Part shown: positions 25,981 to 34,964 of the stretch, in pieces | How positions within the stretch are numbered: position 1 is the stretch's first letter | Layout: every line of letters starts with the position of its first letter | NCBI GenBank assembly: GCA_947476895.1 | Contig: CANJRX010000002.1 | Location: 124,001 to 188,000 of the forward strand | Direction of reading: 5' to 3' | DNA: 64,000 nt | From: Fidelibacterota bacterium | GTDB lineage: Bacteria; Pseudomonadota; Alphaproteobacteria; Rhodospirillales; Rhodospirillaceae | Notes under the pieces: model-generated | The model's input: only the letters and a program-made list of their open reading frames with translations | Told to the model about the DNA's origin: nothing | The model's database searches: none | Position numbers and translations under genes: made by a program

Positions 25981-27926
25981 AGTCCAATTCTGAAATTCAG
26001 CAGCTGCTGCATCAGGCTGTGGCGCATCACCAGGCAGGACGCTTGGAAGCTGCCGAAGAACTCTATGATGAAGTCATAAAGGCCGATCCGCGCAATGCAG
26101 ATGCACTGCATCTCGTGGGCGTGATCGCCCATAGCCGCAATGAGATCGCCAAAGCCAAAGCATATTTCGAACGCGCGCTCGCGATCACGCCTGATGTTGC
26201 GGATATACATTTAAACTTTGGCAATTTGCTGGCGTCGACTGAGGATTTGGCGGGCGCTGAAATTTCTTACGCGCGAGCGCTCGCGCTTCGGCCCGCGTTT
26301 TTCGATGCACAGCTGGGATTGGGCGGCGTCCATTATAAGCGTGCGAACTTTGATGAAGCTGCAACAGCCTTTCGCAGTGCCATTAGAATCTCACCGCAGG
26401 ACCCGCGTGGTCACTACAATCTAGGCCAAAGTCTTTTGCATCTGTCTCAGCGGAACGACGCCGAGCACAGTCTGCGCTGCGCCATAGATTTGAATCCGAA
26501 TTATCTCGAGGCTCTTGCCGCTCTCGGCGATTTCTACACCGAAGCCGGGCGTATCCAAGATGCGATTTATCATACGGAACGCGCCGCTGCACTCGAGCCA
26601 ACCGCGGAGCGTTACAGCAACCTTGGCGAGCTTTTGAGACAAGCGGAAGATTTGCAGTCTTCCCTTACGGCACACGAGGTCGCCCTGAAAACCAAACCGG
26701 ACGATCCGGTCATTCTGCACAACTACGGCGCCGCGCTTTATGCGGCGCGGCATTTGGACCAAGCGCAAACAGTGTTCGAGCATGCGATCGCGCGAGACCC
26801 CCATTTCGCCAAAGGCTATATGGGACTGGCGAAAATTTTTGAACATCGAGAGCAGTTCGATCAAGCGACCGCCCTTCTGGAGAAAGCGTTAGCGCTGGAG
26901 CCGGGCTCGTCGGACACCATTTTCAAACTCGCTTATTGCTACCTCGTCGTCGGGAACTTCGGCGCGGGGTGGAGAAATTATGAGCACAGGTTTTTGTCTA
27001 CGGATAAGCGGCAGATAAGGCGCGCAACGCCACCGGCGTATTGGACAGGCGAAAACCTGCGCGGCAAAACGATCCTGGTTTGGATGGAGCAGGGGATCGG
27101 AGATCAAATTCTCTACGGCAGTATGATTCCGGACGTGATCGCGCAAGCAGAGCACTGCATCGTGGAATGCACGCCGCGCATGGTGCCGGTCTTCGCACGG
27201 TCGTTTCCGCGCGCCACCGTGACGGCCTATAAAAGCCATGTGCTGGCTGCAACGCCGCCCGACGACATCGATTATCAGATAGCCGCCGCGAGCCTCGGCA
27301 TGTTTTTGAGGCCTGATTTCAATAGCTTTCCGCAGCAGGCCGGTTTTTTGCACACAGATCCTGTGCGCGTGGCAAAACTACGCACGCGATATCGTGCGCT
27401 CAGGCCAAATAATCTGGTGGTAGGCCTGTCGTGGCGTAGCGCGAACAAAGACATTGGGAAAATCAAAACGGCGCAGCTGGCGGACTGGGCCGAGCTTCTG
27501 AGCGTGCCAGGCGTTACATTCATCAATCTTCAGTACGGCGATTGCGCGGAAGAGTTGACGCAGGTGAAGCAAAAGCTCGGCGTTGAAATTGTCCAAGATC
27601 CTGAAATAGATCCGCTCCGCGACATGGACGCCTTTTTTGCACAGGTTGCAGCCATGGACCTCGTGATCAGCTCGTCGAACACCACGGTTCACGTTGCCGG
27701 CAGTCTTGGCATTCCGGTATCGCTGCTACTGCTGGGAAGCCCAGGCGACCTTTGGTACTGGTTCCGCCGGCGCGCCGATAGCCCCTGGTATCCAAGCGTC
27801 ACCATCATGCGCGCAGATCCACAAGATATTGAAAATGTTAATAATTCTGGCTGGGACAAGATCGTTTCGCAGGCTAAGGCGGATTTACTGAAACGCGCTT
27901 CCCAAAACGGCGCAAACGTCCTTTAG
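25977..27926 (+). CDS. TPR protein with C-terminal GT9-like glycosyltransferase domain (copy 3)
   Basis: A 649-residue protein starting with GTG inside the preceding stop. About nine TPRs occupy 10-325, the linker is AGWRNYEHRF, and the GT domain begins with EQGIGDQILYGSMIP (371-385) and ends with VISSSNTTVHVAGSLGIP and SPWYPSVTI. The GT domain parallels copy 2 closely (shared DPLxDMDAFFAQVAAMDLV), so these two genes probably duplicated in place. It lies about 285 bases before the promoter and gene of the exported Ser/Thr-rich protein. Confidence 0.82.
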   Translation: MKSNSEIQQLLHQAVAHHQAGRLEAAEELYDEVIKADPRNADALHLVGVIAHSRNEIAKAKAYFERALAITPDVADIHLNFGNLLASTEDLAGAEISYARALALRPAFFDAQLGLGGVHYKRANFDEAATAFRSAIRISPQDPRGHYNLGQSLLHLSQRNDAEHSLRCAIDLNPNYLEALAALGDFYTEAGRIQDAIYHTERAAALEPTAERYSNLGELLRQAEDLQSSLTAHEVALKTKPDDPVILHNYGAALYAARHLDQAQTVFEHAIARDPHFAKGYMGLAKIFEHREQFDQATALLEKALALEPGSSDTIFKLAYCYLVVGNFGAGWRNYEHRFLSTDKRQIRRATPPAYWTGENLRGKTILVWMEQGIGDQILYGSMIPDVIAQAEHCIVECTPRMVPVFARSFPRATVTAYKSHVLAATPPDDIDYQIAAASLGMFLRPDFNSFPQQAGFLHTDPVRVAKLRTRYRALRPNNLVVGLSWRSANKDIGKIKTAQLADWAELLSVPGVTFINLQYGDCAEELTQVKQKLGVEIVQDPEIDPLRDMDAFFAQVAAMDLVISSSNTTVHVAGSLGIPVSLLLLGSPGDLWYWFRRRADSPWYPSVTIMRADPQDIENVNNSGWDKIVSQAKADLLKRASQNGANVL

Positions 27927-28093
27927 AAGCCGCTTCCCGGGACACGGTAGACCTTTTTTGACCGGCTGACGGGTCGTGGGAAGCAGTTGCAATCTTGCAC
28001 AGCTCAATGTGCGCGATTTCGGTTGGTTAATAGAGTATTAAAAGGGTCTCCCTTCAAAGGCTTATGTCCCTACAATCCCTCTTAAAGTTGGGC

Positions 28094-28122
28094 TTGACTT
28101 TGCGGGTCAGTCGGGGTGTTAT
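28094..28122 (+). promoter_or_regulatory. Candidate sigma-70-type promoter of the exported-protein gene
   Basis: TTGACT at 28094-28099 (five of six to TTGACA), then a 17-base spacer and TGTTAT at 28117-28122. A second candidate -10, TATGCT, is at 28120-28125. A 5' leader of about 80 bases follows before the AAGGGG ribosome site and the ATG at 28212. Confidence 0.5.
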
Positions 28123-28211
28123 GCTACCGCGCTGACGGGCGCAGCTGTGCTTGCCTGTGCGCAGACACGGCTTTTAAACAGATCTGTAACCTTCAAGGGG
28201 ATCCTAAAATT

Positions 28212-29747
28212 ATGAACAAACAATCGCTTTACGTGCTTGGCGGAACGCTGTTGGCTTCGACAGCCCTCTCGACCGCCGGCAATGCGGCGGCGGTGCTTAA
28301 GCAGAATTCTGGCCTTGGTGGCTTAGTCCCGACCGCGACCATTACTGCGCGTCCGTTGGCCACTCAGCTTTTCAGCGCGACTGCTACGACCGCTAACGCT
28401 CTGGACTTCGGTGGCTCGACCACTGCCAACGGCGACATCCTGATCGACTTCGCGTTGCCGATCACGCTGCCGTTCCGCGTTGAACTCAGCATCGCCAATG
28501 CGTCCTTCACGGGTACGCCTGGCGTCGTCGTCTACACGCAGGATTCGACCAGTGCCACCGCTTCGCTCGCCGCTTCGAGCGTCTCGGGCTGCACCGTCGG
28601 CGTTCAGCCCGACAAGTTGCTGGTCCTGGGTTGCGACCCGACCGGCCAAGCTTCGTCGAGCCGTGCTGACGCGATGGCCATCACTGGCGTTCGCTACATC
28701 AGCGCCGGCGCTTTGGCCACTGCTGGCCAGTCGATCACCTTGAGCGGTATCATCAAGGACTCGACCGCCACGAGCACCTTCGACACCATCACCGCAGCTG
28801 CGGTTGTCACCAGCAAGAGCGCCCTCGATGTGGGTTTCACGGCTGGCGGCGGCGTCACCATCGACAGCACTGTCACCCCGGCTTTCTCCAAGCTGACCGC
28901 GGCGACCGCTCTGACGACGACGACTGCCAACCTCGGCTCGATCAAGTTCTCGTCGACCAGCGCGGTCGGCACGGACTTGTCGTTCGTGTACCTGGCTTCT
29001 TCGGTTGCCAGCACGACCGAAATCAAAGTGACACACGGCGTGTTGCTTGACGACGCTTTGACCCAGATCGCTTTCGTCCCGAGCGTTGCCGCTAACACGA
29101 TCACCAAATTCCCGTCCCAGTTCGTCACCAACACCGTTTCGTTCTCGGTGCCTGGCGCCAGCTTGGATGCGTCCTCGATCATCGTGACGTTCGACGGTTC
29201 TTCGTTGATCGACACGACGTCGGGTACGGCGACCGCGGTTGTCACCCCGACGATTATTAGCCCGGCCGGTGGTGGTTCGTTCCGCGTTATCCCGTCCTTC
29301 TCTGGCACCCTCGCGGCCTTATCGCGCGGTGGTCTGAGCGTGGAAGTCAACTCGCTGATGCCGACGGCCGGTCAGGGTTCGACCCTGTATCGTTCGTACA
29401 TCCGCGTTGCCAACATCAGCCCGGTTAACGGTATTGCGACGATCTCGGTTCTCGACGACGTAACCGGCGCCACGATCGGTAGCTTCACCACTGCGCAGCT
29501 GACCTCCGCGATCTCGGGCGGTCTCCTGTCGTCGACCGGTGAAATCCGCGCGAACAGCACGCTCCAGATCGGTGCGGCTGACATCGAAGCCTTGGTAACG
29601 GGCGCTGCAGCGACCGCTCATCCGTACAAAGTGCGTGTGACCGGCAGCTTCAACGGCTACGTCCAGAACCTGATGTGGAACAGCGTAACGGGTCTCTTCA
29701 CAGACCTGTCGGGCTTCCGCAACGGCGTGCTGACGATCGATCCGTAA
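28212..29747 (+). CDS. Ser/Thr/Ala-rich exported protein, candidate S-layer-like or secreted T2SS substrate
   Basis: A 511-residue protein with a clear Sec signal peptide (MNKQSLYVLGG..., likely cut after AGNAAA near residue 27). The mature part is beta-rich and low in charge, unusually rich in Ser, Thr, Ala, Val and Gly, with only two Cys. I do not recognise a domain. Codon choice is strongly biased to C-ending codons, the gene has its own promoter and a strong terminator, and neighbours are type II secretion genes. All this suggests an abundant exported protein, with many Ser/Thr available for O-glycosylation. The ATG at 28212 is chosen over the in-frame upstream start because AAGGGG and the signal peptide begin here. 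Confidence 0.75.
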   Translation: MNKQSLYVLGGTLLASTALSTAGNAAAVLKQNSGLGGLVPTATITARPLATQLFSATATTANALDFGGSTTANGDILIDFALPITLPFRVELSIANASFTGTPGVVVYTQDSTSATASLAASSVSGCTVGVQPDKLLVLGCDPTGQASSSRADAMAITGVRYISAGALATAGQSITLSGIIKDSTATSTFDTITAAAVVTSKSALDVGFTAGGGVTIDSTVTPAFSKLTAATALTTTTANLGSIKFSSTSAVGTDLSFVYLASSVASTTEIKVTHGVLLDDALTQIAFVPSVAANTITKFPSQFVTNTVSFSVPGASLDASSIIVTFDGSSLIDTTSGTATAVVTPTIISPAGGGSFRVIPSFSGTLAALSRGGLSVEVNSLMPTAGQGSTLYRSYIRVANISPVNGIATISVLDDVTGATIGSFTTAQLTSAISGGLLSSTGEIRANSTLQIGAADIEALVTGAAATAHPYKVRVTGSFNGYVQNLMWNSVTGLFTDLSGFRNGVLTIDP

Positions 29748-29776
29748 GCCTAGCCAACTAGTCTAAGTCGACGGAA

Positions 29777-29810
29777 AAGGGGGGATGAGCAATCATCCCC
29801 CCTTCTTCTA
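29777..29810 (+). terminator. Strong intrinsic terminator after the exported-protein gene
   Basis: A perfect 12-bp stem (AAGGGGGGATGA paired with TCATCCCCCCTT) closes a GCAA tetraloop and is followed by a pyrimidine-rich tract. It begins about 30 bases after the stop codon and isolates this gene from gspF. Confidence 0.9.
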
Positions 29811-29832
29811 TTTCGGCTTCGCTTCGCGCTAA

Positions 29833-29856
29833 GCCGCGACGCTTAGCTGTCGCGGC
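29833..29856. repeat. Perfect inverted repeat upstream of gspF
   Basis: GCCGCGAC and GTCGCGGC are perfect complements around an 8-base loop. There is no T-run, so it is more likely a back-up structure of the preceding terminator or an operator/leader hairpin of the gspF-J operon than a second terminator. Confidence 0.45.
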
Positions 29857-29950
29857 ACCGCATGACACATTCTTAAGTCGTGCCTTTCCTTAATCTGGTA
29901 TTATTTCACCAGGTCTTTTCCACCTCACCCAAATCTGAATATTGGCGGCG

Positions 29951-31159
29951 ATGGTCAGCAGTTTCGACTATCAGGCTCTAGATAATGGCGGCCACGTTGT
30001 AAAAGGCAGCGTTGTTGCCGGTAGCGAACGTCACGCTCTCAGAGCCATTGAAGCGCAAGGTCTAGCGCCACTTTCAATTCTGCCGTCAAAGGCGGCTACC
30101 CGCTCGCGCGTGCTGTTCCAGCGTGCTCCCAAAGCTCAGGAGATCATCCTGTCTTTAAAGCAGCTTTCGCTTTTGCTGACGTCGGGCGTGCCCATGATCA
30201 GGGCGATTGAAACCCTCAAACAACAACAGCTGCACCCCGAAATTTCGAAGGGCTTTGCAGACCTTGAGCGGCGCCTTCGAACAGGCCAGGGATTCGCGCC
30301 GTCGCTTCCCATCTCCCTGCCTATGCTGCCGCCCTATGTGACGCAACTCGCGGCCGCAGGCGAAGCCATAGGTCGCTTGGGCGAGGCGTTATCCGACGCG
30401 GTCTCTCAGATGTCCTATGAACACCAGATCCGCCAAGACATCCGCAATGCCCTGACTTATCCCGCCGTGCTGATTATTGCCGGCGTCACTGCGGTCATAT
30501 TTATCTTCATCGTCGTTGTGCCGCGCTTTTCGACGATGTTGGCGCAGGCCAAAGCGCCCTTGCCGTGGATTTCAATGGTCGTGCTCAATACCGGCATGTT
30601 TTTGAATTCCCACCGCTTGCTGCTTGTCGCCTTTGCGGTTGGGCTGGCCATGGCGGCGACATGGGCTTTGCGCGACAAAAAGTTTATGGCCGCGCTGCGC
30701 GAGCGGGCGGCGAAGCTGCCGCTGCTTGGTGCTTGGCTGCTTGAAGCCGACCTTGCGCGCTGGGCTTTGATGTTGGGAACGATGTTTGCCAACGGCGTTG
30801 AATTAACGAAGGCTCTGGATTTGGCACGCGACAGTGTGTCACTGGCGAGCCTGCGCATTAGGCTCGATCAAGTCAGCAAAATGGTACGCGCGGGCAAATC
30901 CTTATCCGCGGCTATGGCCGAGCAGCGGGCTTTCAACGATACCGCTGTAAGTCTTGTGCAAGTCGGCGAAGAATCCGGCCATATCGATGAGATGCTGCGT
31001 TCGCTCGCCAAGCTCTATGACGATTCGGGTCGCCAGCGTATGAAACAGTTTCTTATCCTGCTGGAACCAGCGGCCATCCTGATTATCGGGGTTGTGGTCG
31101 GTGGCATTGTCGCGGCTATTATGTTAGCCATCACCAGCATTAATCAGGTTGCGCTTTAA
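29951..31159 (+). CDS. gspF: Type II secretion inner-membrane platform protein F
   Basis: A 402-residue GspF/PilC-type polytopic protein. The N-terminal SFDYQALDNGGHVVKGSV is the family opening. Two repeated cytoplasmic domains (LLLTSGVPMIRAIETL and LGTMFANGVELTKALDLA) alternate with three hydrophobic segments near residues 170-190, 222-240 and 373-399. It anchors the pseudopilus assembly and contacts GspE and GspL. The ATG at 29951 is preferred to a TTG nine bases upstream. It opens the rightward F-G-H-I-J operon. Confidence 0.92.
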   Translation: MVSSFDYQALDNGGHVVKGSVVAGSERHALRAIEAQGLAPLSILPSKAATRSRVLFQRAPKAQEIILSLKQLSLLLTSGVPMIRAIETLKQQQLHPEISKGFADLERRLRTGQGFAPSLPISLPMLPPYVTQLAAAGEAIGRLGEALSDAVSQMSYEHQIRQDIRNALTYPAVLIIAGVTAVIFIFIVVVPRFSTMLAQAKAPLPWISMVVLNTGMFLNSHRLLLVAFAVGLAMAATWALRDKKFMAALRERAAKLPLLGAWLLEADLARWALMLGTMFANGVELTKALDLARDSVSLASLRIRLDQVSKMVRAGKSLSAAMAEQRAFNDTAVSLVQVGEESGHIDEMLRSLAKLYDDSGRQRMKQFLILLEPAAILIIGVVVGGIVAAIMLAITSINQVAL

Positions 31160-31173
31160 ATGCGGGGTTCGTC

Positions 31174-31677
31174 ATGCGAATTTTAGGCTCAGAAAAGCCT
31201 CATAAAACGCTGAAAATAGCGATGACATCCATGTCGGGCAAAGCGGGCGACGCCGGCTTCACATTGCTCGAAATGTTGGTTGTGCTCGTGATCATGGGCT
31301 TGCTCGCCGGACTCGTTGGGCCGCAGCTGCTGTCCCGCGTCGATACTTCGAAAGTATCTGCCGCATCCACACAAGCGCGCATGCTCAAGACGTCTCTCGA
31401 AACCATGCGCCTCGACGTCGGCCGATTTCCGACAAAAGAGGAAGGTCTCGAACTCTTAAACAAAACGCCAAAAGATGAGCGCCTTGCCCGCAGATGGCAT
31501 GGGCCATATCTCAGCGAAGATGTGCCCATGGATCCTTGGGGTAATCCTTACGTCTATGCTCCCGAAAGCGATACGACCATCCTCCTTTATAGTTTAGGGG
31601 CGGATGGCCAGCCGGGCGGCGAAGGTACAAACGCAGATGTCGGATTTTTGCCAAAGTCACAAGCGCAATCTCAATAA
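31174..31677 (+). CDS. gspG: Type II secretion major pseudopilin G
   Basis: A 167-residue prepilin. The cleavage site and helix read DAGFTLLEMLVVLVIMGLLAGLVGP, with Glu at +5. The body has the GspG core (LETMRLDVGRFPTKEEGL, GPYLSEDVPMDPWGNPYVYAPE, YSLGADGQPGGEGTNAD) including the calcium-binding loop region. As annotated the leader is 28 residues, longer than usual; an internal ATG at 31222 would give a 12-residue leader. It would be processed by the peptidase at 50307-50804. Confidence 0.95.
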   Translation: MRILGSEKPHKTLKIAMTSMSGKAGDAGFTLLEMLVVLVIMGLLAGLVGPQLLSRVDTSKVSAASTQARMLKTSLETMRLDVGRFPTKEEGLELLNKTPKDERLARRWHGPYLSEDVPMDPWGNPYVYAPESDTTILLYSLGADGQPGGEGTNADVGFLPKSQAQSQ

Positions 31678-32167
31678 GTTGGCGCGGCGTGGTTTCACGC
31701 TTCTGGAGATTCTGGTTGTCCTGGCGCTCGTCGGCCTCATGACTGCTTTTTCGCTCCCGCAATTTAGCGTTATCCGCGACCGCCTTACATTCACGCTCAA
31801 TCGCGATACATTTGAGCGCGACATCGCCGGCTTGAGTTATCTCGCTTTCAAAGAAGGCCATCCGCTGGTGCTCGTGGGCGAATATCCCCGCAATCCGAGC
31901 GACGAGAAAACCCCGTTGGAACGCCTTCAAGCGGCTGACGAGGGGAGATTATCACGCGCGCCGGGCCAGCTGCGTCCGTCATGGCCCGTTGATCTCGCCG
32001 ATGCTTCGCTGACCCTGCCGGAAGAGTGGCGCGCCGTCGTCACCAAGCCGATCATTTATAACGCCTCGGGCTTTTGCGAGGGTGGTTCGGTGACGCTTAT
32101 GATTGGCCAATCTCAGTATACCTACGACTTGAAAGCACCCACGTGCCAGGCCCATCTCGAGCAATAG
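31637..32167 (+). CDS. gspH: Type II secretion minor pseudopilin H
   Basis: A 176-residue minor pseudopilin with cleavage-site helix RRGFTLLEILVVLALVGLMTAFSLP. The ATG at 31637 is chosen because GAAGG (31621-31625) lies about 11 bases upstream. It overlaps the gspG end by 41 bases in another frame. The C-terminal part is short and beta-rich, as for GspH, with no distinctive motif. Confidence 0.82.
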   Translation: MSDFCQSHKRNLNKLARRGFTLLEILVVLALVGLMTAFSLPQFSVIRDRLTFTLNRDTFERDIAGLSYLAFKEGHPLVLVGEYPRNPSDEKTPLERLQAADEGRLSRAPGQLRPSWPVDLADASLTLPEEWRAVVTKPIIYNASGFCEGGSVTLMIGQSQYTYDLKAPTCQAHLEQ

Positions 32168-32622
32168 CGCGCCCAAAGGCGAGCCGCGGCTTTACGCTGT
32201 TGGAAGCGATTGTCGCCGTGGCGATCGTGGGCATCGCGCTGGTGCCGGTTATTACATTCATTTCGCAGATGGTGACCGGCCTCACGCGGGCCGGCGATGC
32301 CAATGCCAGGAATCTCGCTGAACAAGCGGTTATCGAACTTTTGGAGCCCTTAAATCCCCTTGATCGGCCCTCGGGCGACGACCAAGTCGGCGATATGCTG
32401 ATCCACTGGGAGAGCAAAGATATCATTCCGCCCACCAAAGACGTGCGCGTTGGGACAGGCTTGGCCGGTTTCAGTTTAGGGTTTTATAACGTGACCGTTT
32501 CCGTCGCGCGCGCGAGTGGCCCATGGTTTTCATTCGATATGCGTAAAGTCGGATATCAAAGACTCGGCTCATTACAAATGCCCGGCACCATACCCAGTAC
32601 GCCGCCCGGTACAATGCAATGA
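32143..32622 (+). CDS. gspI: Type II secretion minor pseudopilin I
   Basis: About 159 residues with the pilin helix ASRGFTLLEAIVAVAIVGIALVPVITFIS. Start choice is uncertain: a GTG at 32143 gives a leader of about 16 residues and overlaps gspH by 25 bases, while a TTG at 32074 would give a much longer leader. No strong Shine-Dalgarno supports either. Position between H and J and the EAIVAVAIVGIAL helix support GspI, which nucleates the pseudopilus tip with J and K. Confidence 0.78.
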   Translation: MPGPSRAIARPKASRGFTLLEAIVAVAIVGIALVPVITFISQMVTGLTRAGDANARNLAEQAVIELLEPLNPLDRPSGDDQVGDMLIHWESKDIIPPTKDVRVGTGLAGFSLGFYNVTVSVARASGPWFSFDMRKVGYQRLGSLQMPGTIPSTPPGTMQ

Positions 32623-33242
32623 GCGCGTCGCAGCGCCACGCCACAGCCGGCTTCACACTTTTCGAAGTGATCGTCGTCATGGTCATCACCAGCCTTATGG
32701 GCGCGGTGCTGACGCAAGGCTTCGGCATGATCCTGGCGGCGCGCCTGTCTGTGACCAGCGCTATCGAGAACCTGCAAGAGACCGTTCTTAGTCAGAATAT
32801 CCCTGTGGATCCGCTTCGCGGCGTCCTTCCCGACTTCAAAGCCGGGCCCGGTCAATTCCGGGGTGAGCCGCGATTTCTCAGCGGACAAACACTGCGCCCG
32901 CTTCTGTCGGCGCCGGGCGCGCCGACGCGCTTTACAATGACACTTGATTACGAAACCAACGGCGATACCACTGTCCTGATATACGAAGAACCGGGCAGGC
33001 CCAAGGTCGCGCTGGCCCGGTGGCCGGGAAACACTCAAAGCTTTAAATACCGTGACATCACGGGGACGTGGGAGCCGAGTTGGCCTACGAAAGCCGGCAC
33101 ATCACAAACGCCGTGGGTGATATGGATTGACGCTGGGCCGACGCTGACGCCGCTGATGGCTTCTGTTCAAGGTCCACACAGCCGGGTGACGAGACTTCAG
33201 GACTCGCCCTTCGGCAGTGCGGCTTCACCCTTTGCAAATTAG
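32619..33242 (+). CDS. gspJ: Type II secretion minor pseudopilin J
   Basis: A 207-residue minor pseudopilin with leader MSASQRHATAG and helix FTLFEVIVVMVITSLMGAVLTQ. Its ATG overlaps the gspI stop (ATGA). The long beta-rich C-terminal region fits GspJ. It ends 24 bases before the next TPR-glycosyltransferase gene, which has a good GGGAGGG ribosome site and could share the transcript. Confidence 0.82.
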   Translation: MSASQRHATAGFTLFEVIVVMVITSLMGAVLTQGFGMILAARLSVTSAIENLQETVLSQNIPVDPLRGVLPDFKAGPGQFRGEPRFLSGQTLRPLLSAPGAPTRFTMTLDYETNGDTTVLIYEEPGRPKVALARWPGNTQSFKYRDITGTWEPSWPTKAGTSQTPWVIWIDAGPTLTPLMASVQGPHSRVTRLQDSPFGSAASPFAN

Positions 33243-33266
33243 CTCTGCGAGCGCGCGGGAGGGTTT

Positions 33267-34964
33267 ATGATCGACAACATCGCGCGCGCCATAGAATGTT
33301 TTGACCACGGAGCTTTCAGCGACGCCGAGCGGCTATGCCGCGAAATGCTCAGTGCGAATCCGCATAATTCGCAGGTTCGCGTGCTTTTGGGGAAGACGCT
33401 GCAGGCCACCGGAAACGCAGAAGCGGCTCAGGCCGAATTCCAGTCTGTCGTTAAATCTGCACCTACATATGTCGATGCGTGGCTGCAGTGGGCTAAGTTA
33501 TTGCAGTCCTTGGGCCAAACCTCGAAAGCCGAAGATTGCCTGCGTTTGGGGCTGACATATGCGCCAGACTCTATTGAGGTAAGTGATGCGCTGGCGCTTT
33601 TATTAATGGCCGCCGGTAAGACGGAAGAGGCTAGCGCGTTATTAGAACGTGCAGTCGAGCTTTCTCCGCACTCACATACATCCTGGTTCAATCTCGGGGC
33701 GGTGCGCCAACGGCAAGGCAAACGCGACGACGCGATTGCGGCCTACCGCCATGTCATAAAGCTCAATGCGCATATTCCAGAAGCCCACAATAATCTCGGT
33801 GATCTTCTAAAGCCTGACGATTGGGACGCGGCTGTGCAGGCATTTGAAGCGGCCCTTACTTTGCGTCCTCATTATCCCGATGCTCTCGACAATTTGGGTG
33901 TGCTCTATTTTTTACGCGGACGCATTCCAGAAGCGCTGGAGAAGTTCGAGCAGGCACTTAAGCATAAGCCTGATTTCCAGCGTGCCATGGGACACATGAC
34001 GACGGCGCTGTTCATTGCGGGACGCTTGTCCGAAGCCTGGAAGCTGCATCGGAATAGATTTGTGGTTGCCGGTCTCAAAAACCAGCCTCATGGCAGGTTT
34101 AACATCCCGGTCTGGAACGGCGAGTCTGTTCAAGGAAAAGCCCTACTGATCTGGACCGAGTTAGGCTTAGGTGAGGAAATTTTACAGGCGGGCATGTTTC
34201 CGGACGCTCTTGCTGTCGCGTCCAAGGTGACGGTTGAATGCTCGCCGCGGCTAGAGAAGCTGTTCGCGCGCTCATTCCCGGACATTTTGTTTGTCCCGCG
34301 CACCAATCCTACGCGGGCCTCCACCGTGCCGATAAGCGCCGACTATCAAATCGCCGGCGGGGACCTGGGCACAATTTTTCGCAGCGACTGGGAAAAATTT
34401 CCCAATCACGCTGGGTATCTGGTCGCCGACGCCGCGAAAACCCAAGATTTTCGCAAAAAATATAAAGGCGCAGGCAGTAAGGTCGTCGTCGGCATTTCAT
34501 GGGCCAGCAGTCAGTCTAATCTTGGCAAGGATAAGACGTTGTCGTTGGCTGAGTTCGGGCCGATTCTAAAACAATCGGGCGCAGTGTTCGTCAATCTTCA
34601 GTACGCCGCATCTCCGAAAGAGGTTGCCGCTGTGGAAGCGGCCCTCGGTCTTAAAATTATTACGGATCAGGCGGTCGACCCCTCGGGTGACATAGACGCT
34701 GTGGCAGCGCAAGTTGCCGCCATGGACCTCGTTATATCGGTTAGCAATACCACCGTACATATGGCCGGTGCTCTCAATGTGCCGGTCTGGAATATTGTGC
34801 CTGCCCACACAGCTTCGGGCATGTGGCACTGGTTCTCGGACTCCGGGAAAAGCGCCTGGTACCCGGCCATGAAAATATTCCGGCGAACCGAGCAGACGAG
34901 CGCAGATCTCATGGCTAAACTCGCTGCCGAATTACAGGCGTTTATAGAGGCGGCCCGTGAGTGA
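33267..34964 (+). CDS. TPR protein with GT9-like domain, Asp-to-Glu in the active-site loop (copy 4)
   Basis: A 565-residue protein. About seven TPRs (1-250) lead into SEAWKLHRNRF and then the GT domain, with GISWASSQSNLGKDKTLSL, FVNLQYAASPKEV and VISVSNTTVHMAGALNVP. The loop that reads EQGxGD in most copies is ELGLGEE (298-304): Glu replaces the Asp aligned with the proposed catalytic base of GT9 enzymes. Module 2 of the giant protein has the same change, so this is a subfamily and not a random loss. The C-terminal segment (ASGMWHWF, SAWYPAMKIF) is conserved. It overlaps the next gene by 8 bases. Confidence 0.82.
   Translation: MIDNIARAIECFDHGAFSDAERLCREMLSANPHNSQVRVLLGKTLQATGNAEAAQAEFQSVVKSAPTYVDAWLQWAKLLQSLGQTSKAEDCLRLGLTYAPDSIEVSDALALLLMAAGKTEEASALLERAVELSPHSHTSWFNLGAVRQRQGKRDDAIAAYRHVIKLNAHIPEAHNNLGDLLKPDDWDAAVQAFEAALTLRPHYPDALDNLGVLYFLRGRIPEALEKFEQALKHKPDFQRAMGHMTTALFIAGRLSEAWKLHRNRFVVAGLKNQPHGRFNIPVWNGESVQGKALLIWTELGLGEEILQAGMFPDALAVASKVTVECSPRLEKLFARSFPDILFVPRTNPTRASTVPISADYQIAGGDLGTIFRSDWEKFPNHAGYLVADAAKTQDFRKKYKGAGSKVVVGISWASSQSNLGKDKTLSLAEFGPILKQSGAVFVNLQYAASPKEVAAVEAALGLKIITDQAVDPSGDIDAVAAQVAAMDLVISVSNTTVHMAGALNVPVWNIVPAHTASGMWHWFSDSGKSAWYPAMKIFRRTEQTSADLMAKLAAELQAFIEAARE

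Noticed and set aside
27932-27984. Inverted repeat GCTTCCC/GGGAAGC after the 25977-27926 gene
   Set aside because: The arms are 39 bases apart and no stable nested stem or T-run supports a terminator.
28116-28211. Upstream start for the exported protein
   Set aside because: It would bury the signal peptide and overlap the promoter; AAGGGG and the signal begin at 28195-28212.
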